Positions 1 through 7,881 of a DNA stretch of 42,280 bases are shown one piece after another; positions within the stretch are counted from its first letter, which is position 1; the number at the start of each line of letters is the position of its first letter. The stretch covers positions 1-42,280 of the forward strand of contig FLMG01003322.1 in assembly GCA_900088475.1 (NCBI GenBank). The letters are read 5' to 3'. The notes under the pieces were generated by a model. The model worked only from the letters and a program-made list of their open reading frames with translations, did no database searches and had not been told where the DNA came from. The stretch is from Hyphochytrium catenoides. Its lineage: Eukaryota > Sar > Hyphochytriomycetes > Hyphochytriales > Hyphochytriaceae. Both the position numbers and the translations under genes were made by a program.

Positions 1-3000
1 CAGCTGCAGATTCTCTACCTTGATGCCTCCCTCAGAGGGCCAAGAAGCAGGTGGAGAGACAGTGACCTCCTTCTTCGCTCCTTCTTTCTCCAGTTTGAAA
101 TACTCAAAGATCCTCTCCGTGGACGTCATGCTATTTTCTAACATGATCGCGCACCGGACGGTCCACTGAAGCATTCCCGTCAAATGCAACGAGTAGGTCA
201 GCGCCAGCCCAGCAATTCCAGGGTCCACAGAGCCTCTGAAGCCCACTGCAAACATTGCCACCGCCAGGACCAGAAGGGCACTAAGCAGGTCCAGTCTGTA
301 GGCGAGCCATCTGCTCGACATCCAGTATACAAAGTAATTCTTCACGTTAACGTTGACTGCTTCCCTGTTCTTGTGAGAGAACTGCTCCTCCATGTTATAC
401 GCCCTAATGGTCATTAGTCCGTTGAGAGTCTCGTTGAATGAAGAGTAGATCGGAGAACGAGAAATGCTCTCGAGTCTTTTCAGCTCTCTACTGCTCTGCC
501 GGAAGTACTTGTCGACGAAGAAGAAAGCTACGGCCATGGGGATGATGACAAGGAGGATGTAGGGAGAAGTAAAGCAGCAGAGAAGGAGGATAATGATGAT
601 TTCGATGGTGTTTACCAGCAGCATCGACATCAAGTCGGGAAGAAAGGCATCAACCTGATCAAGGTCCCTCGAGAAGCGATTGACAATTCTACCAAGAGGT
701 GTGATGTCAAGGAAGGTAGTGACTGGAGCTCGGATGACTGCGGCGAACACTGTGTGATGGATCTGATAAGAAATGCTCAGGGTCACATAAATAAGGAGAA
801 AGGACCGGAAGAGCGTGAAGAGCGCTGTCCCAACACCTAACACGCAGTAGACCCAGATATAAAAGGTCTGAGACCGATCGAACTCGTCACTGCCCCAAGC
901 AGAGAGCCACCAGTCAGAGAAAGAGAGTACCGCCTGAGTTGCGATGAAGCCAAAGAGAACGAGGAAAGCAAGGACGAACCCCCAGCTTCCAAGAGCAGCA
1001 AAGTACTCCTTGTAAACTCGGCCCTCCACAGCACCTTCCCTTCTCTCTTCCTCCACCATCAGTTCACCTCGCTTGTTTGTTACCGTCGTCATCATCTGAG
1101 ACTCCCTGGCCTCCGACGGGAGCGGGTCTTTTCTCTCACCTTCCACACCACCTCCTGTTGCTCCGTCTTGGCCCTGTGCCTCTTCTTCCTCTTCCTCATC
1201 TGCCACATTGAAGTACTTTGGAAATGAAGAAGCCAGATCAGCAGGAGCTCCTTGGCCTACAACCTGCCCATTCTCGACGATAACAACCTGGTCAAAGTGC
1301 TTTAGGAAGTGGTAGTGAGAGTTGAGCACCAACACACGAGTCCGGTCCTTGCAAAAGCTCAAGATAGCGTTATCCAGTATCAGCTTGGCTGTCCGAGCGT
1401 CTACAGCAGAGAGAGGATCGTCCATCACAAGGATATCAGCATCCGGTGAGTAGATAGCTCGTGCAAGAGACACGCGTGCCTTTTGACCCCCGGAGAGATT
1501 GATGCCTCTCTCTCCTATCTCAGTAGCATCCCCAGCAGGCAGGATAGAGAGATCGTGAGAGAGTTCACACACTTGGACAACCTTTTTATAGCGAGAACGG
1601 TTGTACGAAGACTCAAAGAGGATGTTGTCTCTCAATGACTTGTGCTGGATCCACGGCTGCTGAGCTGCGTAGGCTACCTTTCCTTTCAGCAGTCTGGAGC
1701 CTGAGAGCTGATGCATCTGTCCCAAGACAGCAGACAAAAGAGAGCTCTTTCCGCTGCCGACTGGGCCCACAATACCTACCAGGGTCTTCGGTCTGATGTG
1801 CAGATTGACCTCGCTCAGGACAGGGCGTATGCTGCTTTCCTCTCTTTCTCCCTCTTCCCCATGGGCCTCAATAGTCACCCTTGTCATACCTACAAGCTCC
1901 TTCTCGGTGTGCTTCTCGTCCTGTTCGTCTTTCCTGTTCTTTTTCTTTTCTTGTCCGCTGCCCTCTTGACCAGAGGTGGCTTTGGGGTGAGTCCACGAGA
2001 ACGAAGCACCCACGACGTTGATCGCCCCTACATCTGCTCGTCTTCCATCTTTGCTCTCCTCTTCATTGTGAGGGTCAATTTCTTCTAAGAGGAAGAACTT
2101 CTGAAGACGATCTGAAGCCACCTTCGCCTCCATGATGGAGGCTAAAGTATGTGGTAAGAGGTTTAGAGGCAAACGGACGAGGTTGATGAACGCCATCGTA
2201 GTGAAAACCTTCGTGACAGTCAGCTCATTGCCTGCTGCGGCATACACAGCGAAAGTACTGCCAAGTACCATGACAGGGGAGAGAAGCATCAGGACCTGGT
2301 TGAATGCCTTCGTATAGCCCAGCTTCTTGTAGAAATGGATCTCTTTCTTTCTAGAGTTCTCCACTTTCTCCTCCATTGGCTTCTCCCAGGCGTTAAACTT
2401 CAGAACTCTGACTCCTTGTAAGCAGTCCGTAATAAGCTTCACTCTGTCCTGAGTGTGAATCACCGTCCTTTCCCTTGCTTTGCCTATGAGCTTGGCCACA
2501 TAGGCTTGTATAACGAGGAAGAAGAACATCACTCCTACGCCAGCAAAGGCCGCCACGCCGATATAGTTGACCAGCAGTCCCATTCCAATGGTGAGCATCA
2601 CGGGGGCAGCCCAGATCCAGTGGAACGACATGAACGCTTGGAAGAGACGCTCTGCATCCACGCTCATCAGGGTAACAATCTCCCCAGTTGTACTTCCTTG
2701 CTTCGCGGATGCGGAGAGCACCAGTGCCTTCCTAAAGACTGTATCCATACAAGCGTTCCTAACATTGAGCCCAACTTTGATGGCAAGGTTGGAATGGATA
2801 CTCATCACTGTCACAGAGAGGAGAGAAACAGCACCGAGGAAGGCGGCGTAATAGTACCCAGATCCTACGCCAAGAGGATCGGTAGGCTCCTCTGTGATGT
2901 AACCCACAAGGGCTTCTACGAGGTAAGGAGTGAGCATCTCAAGAGCAACGTAGACGCCTAGACTGACTCCTGAGGCGATGAACCAACTCAGAATGAGACG

Positions 3001-3372
3001 AAGGAGGGCACGGGGAAGCGGGTACCTGCCCCCCGCGTCCAATGCCTTCTCCCACAGAGGAGCGAACTGCTCTGCACAGCGATAGATGTCATGGTCGGCA
3101 GGCACCGCCCAGATATCTTCAGCAGTCAGTGGTCTTTGTGAGCCCAAATGAAGCAGCGAGTTCAGCCACCAGATGGTGGCTCTTGATATTAAGGTAGCTC
3201 GATCGTATGGATTCTTCTCCGTCGGCGGAGGATGCCGACTTGTGCGCTTCATCTCATCGGTCTCTGGGAGTGCAGATCCACCAGGGCTCAGCACATGGAC
3301 GAACGGAGCCTCATCACCCTTGCCTCCTTCACCTTTACTAGGCGAGGGCAAATGCACCGGAGATGCGGGCAT
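1..3372 (-). CDS. ABCC/MRP-type ABC transporter (C-terminus beyond left edge)
   Basis: An ATP-driven exporter of the ABCC subfamily, expected in a plasma or vacuolar membrane and moving conjugated organic anions or similar substrates. One uninterrupted frame of 1124 codons starts at the ATG at 3372-3370 and is still open at base 1. Order: about 90 hydrophilic residues; a first six-helix membrane domain (about 2950-2150); NBD1 with Walker A GPVGSGKSSLL (about 1740-1775), signature LSGGQKARVSLARA (about 1460-1500) and Walker B ILVMDDPLSAVDA (about 1400-1435); an acidic/basic linker; then a second membrane domain. The frame ends in the IKVEN segment just before NBD2, which lies outside the window. 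There is no TMD0, so it is a short ABCC. The residue after the Walker B aspartate is Asp, not the catalytic Glu, as is typical of the degenerate NBD1 site of MRP proteins. No intron is seen. Confidence 0.95.
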   Translation of the reverse strand, partial: MPASPVHLPSPSKGEGGKGDEAPFVHVLSPGGSALPETDEMKRTSRHPPPTEKNPYDRATLISRATIWWLNSLLHLGSQRPLTAEDIWAVPADHDIYRCAEQFAPLWEKALDAGGRYPLPRALLRLILSWFIASGVSLGVYVALEMLTPYLVEALVGYITEEPTDPLGVGSGYYYAAFLGAVSLLSVTVMSIHSNLAIKVGLNVRNACMDTVFRKALVLSASAKQGSTTGEIVTLMSVDAERLFQAFMSFHWIWAAPVMLTIGMGLLVNYIGVAAFAGVGVMFFFLVIQAYVAKLIGKARERTVIHTQDRVKLITDCLQGVRVLKFNAWEKPMEEKVENSRKKEIHFYKKLGYTKAFNQVLMLLSPVMVLGSTFAVYAAAGNELTVTKVFTTMAFINLVRLPLNLLPHTLASIMEAKVASDRLQKFFLLEEIDPHNEEESKDGRRADVGAINVVGASFSWTHPKATSGQEGSGQEKKKNRKDEQDEKHTEKELVGMTRVTIEAHGEEGEREESSIRPVLSEVNLHIRPKTLVGIVGPVGSGKSSLLSAVLGQMHQLSGSRLLKGKVAYAAQQPWIQHKSLRDNILFESSYNRSRYKKVVQVCELSHDLSILPAGDATEIGERGINLSGGQKARVSLARAIYSPDADILVMDDPLSAVDARTAKLILDNAILSFCKDRTRVLVLNSHYHFLKHFDQVVIVENGQVVGQGAPADLASSFPKYFNVADEEEEEEAQGQDGATGGGVEGERKDPLPSEARESQMMTTVTNKRGELMVEEERREGAVEGRVYKEYFAALGSWGFVLAFLVLFGFIATQAVLSFSDWWLSAWGSDEFDRSQTFYIWVYCVLGVGTALFTLFRSFLLIYVTLSISYQIHHTVFAAVIRAPVTTFLDITPLGRIVNRFSRDLDQVDAFLPDLMSMLLVNTIEIIIILLLCCFTSPYILLVIIPMAVAFFFVDKYFRQSSRELKRLESISRSPIYSSFNETLNGLMTIRAYNMEEQFSHKNREAVNVNVKNYFVYWMSSRWLAYRLDLLSALLVLAVAMFAVGFRGSVDPGIAGLALTYSLHLTGMLQWTVRCAIMLENSMTSTERIFEYFKLEKEGAKKEVTVSPPASWPSEGGIKVENLQL

Positions 3373-3717
3373 TATAGAGCACTACAATGAACCTTGAAAC
3401 CTTGGCACTTTACAGTCTGCGAGTAGGCAAACCCTCCCTTAGAGCGCCTAAGTGGATGCCTTTGCAGCTGTCCCCAATGACGGTGAAAGCTGTCGAGCTT
3501 TTGCCTTACTGTGTTCTTTCTACAAAGCTTATCCCCGAGTTGCCCAATTGCTAAATAGTCTATCTTCTCTGTCAGGACCAGGTTTAATAAGCGTTAAGCC
3601 TGTACCAGCTCTCAGTCCTCGCTCTTCTAGTGTCGTTGCCTCTCCTTGTCTAGGAATGAGATTGAGCGGTGAGGAACTGGTAGCATAGAAGCAACCCATC
3701 TGCTGCTCTTGCTCTGT

Positions 3718-3840
3718 GTGTTCGACATGCTGACAAAGAAGGGTTAGGTGTTAGACACGCTGTAGATAGAGAAGAGCTGGTGTTAGACACCCTGACAAAG
3801 GGAGAGCTGGGTGTTAGACATGCTGACAAAGGAGAAGCCA
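3718..3840 (+). repeat. Imperfect ~31-bp tandem repeat, four copies
   Basis: Copies begin at 3718, 3748, 3780 and 3811 (spacings 30, 32 and 31). Each starts GTGTT(A/C)GACA followed by (T/C)(G/C)CTG, and copies 1, 3 and 4 then continue ACAAAG. The second copy has diverged in the middle. It lies about 350 bp upstream of the ABCC start codon. Confidence 0.8.
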
Positions 3841-3959
3841 CACTTGTCTTACTGCATCTTCACACAGAAGGAGCAGCGTCTGGGCGTGTCTGCACTATAC
3901 TACCCTTCGGTTGCTGCTATTATTGGGAAGGGGAAAGGGGGGGGAAGAGGATCTCTGCA

Positions 3960-3977
3960 ACTAGTTCTAGAACTAGT
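3960..3977. repeat. 18-bp perfect palindrome
   Basis: ACTAGTTCTAGAACTAGT reads identically on both strands. It is a candidate dimer-binding site or simply a cruciform-prone sequence; no function is shown. Confidence 0.7.
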
Positions 3978-5175
3978 GCTCCTACACCTGCTCTCCGTAC
4001 CAGAGATTGCAGTGGGACTATTCTTCTCTAGGGCCAGTCTTAGACAGCAAAATATAGGTGTAACCCACAGATGTATAAAGCGGCAGATGCAACGACTGTC
4101 ATGTCCTTTCACTATTCACTACTATACTAAAAGAACAGGCTTGTGGTCTGTGGCAAGTTCACAAATTTGCTTTATTGTTATCGCTGAAGAAAGGGGTATC
4201 TTAGACACAGGATCGTTCCAGCCGTCACCCAAGTACTACCCTGGACCTGCACCTGCAAAACAGTAGTTCCTAGCATCTGCAGTATCAAAATGCTAATGAT
4301 GATGCTGGCAAAGAGCCAGGCTTTACTCTGGCTGTTCAAGAACACCAGCTTGGAATCTTAAATATTTTATGCTCCAGTACGATGATCCTTCAATCTCTAG
4401 CCAGGAGCCTGCTCATTACTCCTGGTAGAGCTGCTGGTAGCCCAGTAGTTCTAGGAGAAGCCTCCGTCGAAGCCGCCAACAAAACAACGAGGCCAAGGAG
4501 GTTTCTGGGCTTGTCGTAGAACAAAGGTCCTCCAAGCCGAGCCTAGACGTTGGACAACCCTTCCGGAATATAATAATGCCACTACCATCACCACGATTTT
4601 GGTGGGAAGAGATACACGTTGCAGCTGGCAGAATGTGTATGCTCTATCAGCCAGGCCTAACCATTGCCTGTACCATGTTTATTATCAGGGGAGGGCCAAC
4701 ACCAAATGCGACAGGACCAGTATAAGACAAGCTAGAACTGCAGCAGGCACCGCTGTGCGGAGAGCCTGGCGCTCTCACGTGGCACATTCCTGTTCCTCTC
4801 AGCACTTTACTTCCTACTACTAACTGTCGTCTGGACCAAAATGTAGTTCTACCGGTCGGTAGATCCGGGCAGAAAATAGATCGTGGTGTTGATTGTATGA
4901 AGACTTTTAGAAAAAGGATGTGAACTCGAGAACTATGGACTACAAGTTCTACATAGAACTGCAGAAGTAGTTCTACTGTTGAAGAAGGGTAGTGTAACCT
5001 GGTCTATCGCTGGCTTCCAGTTCATCATCTACAACGGCACGAAGCTACGGTGGGTTTCAGTCTCCAGAAGAGCATCTTGCCCCCAGTCCAATTAGCATCA
5101 GTGCTGCACGACTAGGATGTGTTAGGACTGTGAGTTGTATCCAGTATAGGGTGCCTGGTCACTCCAGTCTAGTAT

Positions 5176-5254
5176 GGATATTTGGTGCAATGTCTTCGTG
5201 ATAGCACGCTTGGTTGATCAGTCATGAGATCCAGGTTCAAGTCCTGGAATATCC
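5176..5254 (+). tRNA. tRNA-like element, anticodon arm degenerate
   Basis: A seven-base-pair acceptor stem is perfect (GGATATT at 5176-5182 with AATATCC at 5248-5254). The T arm is perfect, CCAGG-TTCAAGT-CCTGG at 5231-5247, and includes a B-box-like GGTTCAAGTCC. A four-pair D stem forms between GTGC (5185-5188) and GCAC (5204-5207), with a long 15-nt loop. The 22 nt between the D and T arms have the exact length for a 5+7+5 anticodon arm plus a 5-nt variable loop, and the loop would read GAT (Ile) in the anticodon position. However, the anticodon stem (CTTGG versus GTCAT) hardly pairs. A TTTT Pol III terminator follows at 5260-5263. It may be a tRNA pseudogene, the head of a tRNA-derived SINE, or an aberrant functional tRNA. 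Confidence 0.55.
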
Positions 5255-5339
5255 TTTACTTTTCCACTGAACTCTAAGAGCGATTTCCTTTCAGGATGAC
5301 CAGAACTGGGCGCTGTAGTTCCTTTACAATTACTTAGCT

Positions 5340-5452
5340 CACAGACGCTGCTGAAGGTAAGCACGCCGGTGAACACCAAGTGCGTGGCGGACCCGGTGGC
5401 TGGTCCGCTGGAGGTGAAGAGTCGGCGAGAGCTCGCTCTGCAGAGTCTACAC
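5340..5452 (+). CDS. Orphan terminal exon candidate, unknown product
   Basis: After a good acceptor (pyrimidine-rich run ending CTCACAG) one frame stays open for 37 codons to a TAG at about 5450-5452. It starts TLLKVSTPVNTKC and ends ELALQSLH. Its third-codon-position GC is clearly higher than in the flanking DNA. An AATAAA signal sits about 35-40 nt downstream (5488-5495), as expected for a last exon. No upstream exon could be joined with confidence and no family is recognised; the alternative is a chance GC-rich island. Confidence 0.3.
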
Positions 5453-5951
5453 TAGCGTCTTCAATCTCTTGAATTGACTGAGATCTATAAATAAAGCATC
5501 GCTGATGATCCGCTGTAATCTTCGTAATTCCTGCTCCTCGATCTTCGCTTATTAGAGTACTGAAAGATTCTTTCCCCTACGTGTTGTCAAGAGAAGCGAC
5601 TCTTCTACTTTATTATTAGTGGGCACTTCTTCTCTTTCTCTCTTATGTTCTTTCTTCTCTCTCCTCGCTGTCTCTTATTCCTTTCCTCTCGCTTACTTTT
5701 GTTATTCTCCCCTTTTGTTTTGGCATGCTACGACGTGTAGCTTATCTTCCAGGCTCGGTCATTCTTTGGCTAACCCTTGGTAGCTTGCTCTGTGCAGAAG
5801 ATAAATCTTCTATCAACAACTGTCATGTGATGTCGTTGTTCCGTCGCGCTCTCGCACTTGTTCCCCTTTCATGATATCCTTGCCTCCTGCTGTTTGGCTC
5901 TCCCTCTCGTTTTCTCCTGTTTCAATGTCTCCATAACTCCCTCTCTTCCTG

Positions 5952-5985
<34 letters not shown>

Positions 5986-6440
5986 TACACCCTCTCTTCT
6001 AATTATCTAGTTTTTTAAGTCTGTTCCGTCTCGCTTTATTTTTGCTCCTCTCTTGATCTCATTCTCTTCACATCCATCTCCTTGCTCTGTTCTCTCGTCC
6101 GCCCTCTTCTTGTTGTCTTCTTAGGCTATTATCCGGCGTCGCTTTCGTGTTTCTCTCATATATCTTATAGCTATATCTTATAGCTTATAGCTCTATCATT
6201 TGCCCTGTTAGTCTTCTACCGGCAGTTCGATGGAGTTTTGTTCTTCACTCTCTTTACTTCGGTCGTCAACATTGCTCTTGGCATCAGTAGTAGGGTCACG
6301 AGCTCTTCTCCTTCAGCCCCTCTGGTGCATCAGCATTGTCCTGTTATAGTTGTACTCCCTGCTGGTCCTGCTGCTTTCCGTCCTATCTGTGCCTCTTCGC
6401 TCTTCTTTCACTTTCTCTCTTTGATCTCTCCTCCGCCCTC
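5453..6440. other. CT-rich non-coding stretch with a (CT)n microsatellite
   Basis: Apart from the AATAAA near 5490, this ~1 kb is strongly pyrimidine-rich on the + strand, with an uninterrupted CT dinucleotide run near 5957-5986 and a short TATAGCT-type repeat near 6160-6195. I see no gene. Its right end should be the promoter of the small ORF at 6473. Confidence 0.55.
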
Positions 6441-6449
6441 CATATATAA
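6440..6449 (+). promoter_or_regulatory. TATA-box-like element
   Basis: CATATATAAA lies about 25-30 nt upstream of the ATG at 6473. This fits a core promoter with a very short leader for the small ORF. Confidence 0.4.
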
Positions 6450-6472
6450 AACGCCTTCACACGAGAATCTCT

Positions 6473-6718
6473 ATGGCGATTCTTGAAGAAAATGCGCCCC
6501 AGATTCTGAAGCTTATTCCTCTTGAGCAGTTTGACCCTTCGCTTGTTGATTGCCTCGCGGCGGTCGAGCTTGATGGTGATGACATTATTGTGGTTGGTGG
6601 TTCACCTCCTCCTCCTTCTTCTCCCCTTATAATCACTGAGGATATCAATCATGATTCTTCCTTTACTGATGATGAGCGTGGAGGTGATCGAGCAGAGGCC
6701 GAGATCAAGGCGTTATAG
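6473..6718 (+). CDS. Small acidic hypothetical protein (81 aa)
   Basis: The 81-codon frame begins MAILEENAPQILKLIPLEQF and continues into a hydrophobic patch (DDIIVVGG), a proline run and an acidic tail ending AEAEIKAL. There is no signal peptide, membrane helix or recognised domain. The N-terminal third could form amphipathic helices; the rest looks disordered. Support for a real gene is the TATA-like box just upstream, balanced codon use, and an abrupt change to pure polypyrimidine directly after the stop. It could also be the last exon of a longer gene or a chance ORF. Confidence 0.4.
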   Translation: MAILEENAPQILKLIPLEQFDPSLVDCLAAVELDGDDIIVVGGSPPPPSSPLIITEDINHDSSFTDDERGGDRAEAEIKAL

Positions 6719-6992
6719 CTTTTCCTCTCTTCTCTCTTCTTTTTCTTCTCCTCCTTCTTCTTCTCTTCCTTCTTTTCTTCTTCTACCTCTTTTACTTCTT
6801 CTTCCACTTCTTCTCCTCCTTCTCCTTCTCTTCCTTCTTCTTCTCTTCTTCTACCTCTTTTACTTCTTCTTTCTCTTCTTCTTCTTCTCCTTCTTCTTTC
6901 TTCTCCTCCTTCTTTTCTTCTTCTTCCTCTTCTTCGTCTTCTCCTTCTTCTTCTCTCCCTTCTTTTCTTCTTCTTCTTCTTTACTTCTTCTT
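6719..6992 (+). repeat. Polypyrimidine (CTT-rich) tract
   Basis: About 270 nt composed almost only of C and T, rich in CTT and TTC triplets, starting at the stop codon of the small ORF. The apparent frame encoding long S/F/L runs (6651-6998) is an artefact of this tract. Such mirror-rich homopurine/homopyrimidine DNA can form triplex (H-DNA). Confidence 0.9.
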
Positions 6993-7815
6993 AGTTAGAG
7001 AGTCTGATTGATATGTCAAATAAGAAGAAAAAAAAACCTTCTTCTCCAAAACATATAACACAAAAAAAAAGTATATAATGTGCTCTGCGTCAGCTCTTCG
7101 TCCCCGCTTCTGTTTATCATTTCCCATTCTTTTCTTTTTTCTTCTCTCTTTCTTCTCTCGTTTCTCTTCTTCTCACCAGCCGTCGTCGTACGGCTACTCT
7201 TCTACTACTTTCTCGCAGCGACGTTCTCTTAACTTTTGAAGCAAGGCGAGGAAAACTTAGGAAAGAAAGAAGAGGAAAAAAGAAAAGAAAGACGGGGAAG
7301 CAGCAGGAGGAGTCACAGGGAAAAAGAGTGAAGCGGAGGGACCTAGTAGTTCCCTACTATTATCGGAAGAGACGAAGAAGGCAGCGAAGGCCGAATATAA
7401 TGAGTGAACAGGGAAGAAGAGGATGATGAACTAATAATAAGGCCGACTTATAGACGAGCGGGAAGAAGAAAAGGAGATACGGAAAACAAGTTCAACGCCT
7501 ACAAAGCCGGTAACTGATACACAAGATGGGTCTTTAACACTTCAAGAGTAAGCTATGAACTGCATGTTTAAAGACACTTACCATGCCGTCACTGGAGCGG
7601 CAAAGGAATTAGAGATCCAGAGACAGGAGTGCGGAGACACTGCGGAATCTTCATCAGTGCGCGGGGCCGCAGCATCTCCTCCGCAGCCCCCAGCAGTCCC
7701 ACTCCGACTGCTCCCTTGAAGGTTGATTGAACAGGAGAACGAAGGCTGATTGGCCTCATAAGAAGCGAGGAAAGCCTCAGGAGGGGTTTGGCAGGAGTGG
7801 TGGACGGCTGAACGG
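6993..7815. other. Non-coding spacer upstream of the PPR gene
   Basis: This holds a switch from polypyrimidine to polypurine-rich sequence (about 7240-7500), A-rich patches near 7022-7070, and presumably the promoter and leader of the PPR gene. An open - strand frame at 7578-7982 overlaps the PPR start and looks like its shadow. No further gene is supported. Confidence 0.5.
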
Positions 7816-7881
7816 GTGCTGCTTCTTCTTCTGTGGTATCCCAGAAAGCCGGGGTGGGCTGTACGTCGCCTGAGGAGAGCT

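Larger units (their letters stand above)
3373..5175. other. Intergenic stretch upstream of ABCC, no convincing gene
   Basis: About 1.8 kb that should hold the ABCC promoter at its left end. All frames are broken by frequent stops; the longest open frames (up to about 150 codons at 3811-4266) overlap a tandem repeat and have no recognisable motif. It contains the repeat at 3718-3840, a palindrome at 3960-3977 and several dispersed AGTTCTA/TAGAACT words (about 3960, 4445, 4845, 4940-4980). I see no gene here that I can defend, although tiny-intron genes as at 10.2-10.9 kb would be easy to miss. Confidence 0.5.

Noticed and set aside
3960-3977. Cloning-vector polylinker contamination (adjacent SpeI and XbaI sites)
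   Set aside because: The flanking sequence does not continue as a polylinker; the palindrome alone is not evidence of vector.
6651-6998. Open frame of 115 codons encoding Ser/Phe/Leu runs that looks like a membrane protein
   Set aside because: It is a translation of the polypyrimidine tract (CTT/TTC repeats) and has no coding signature.
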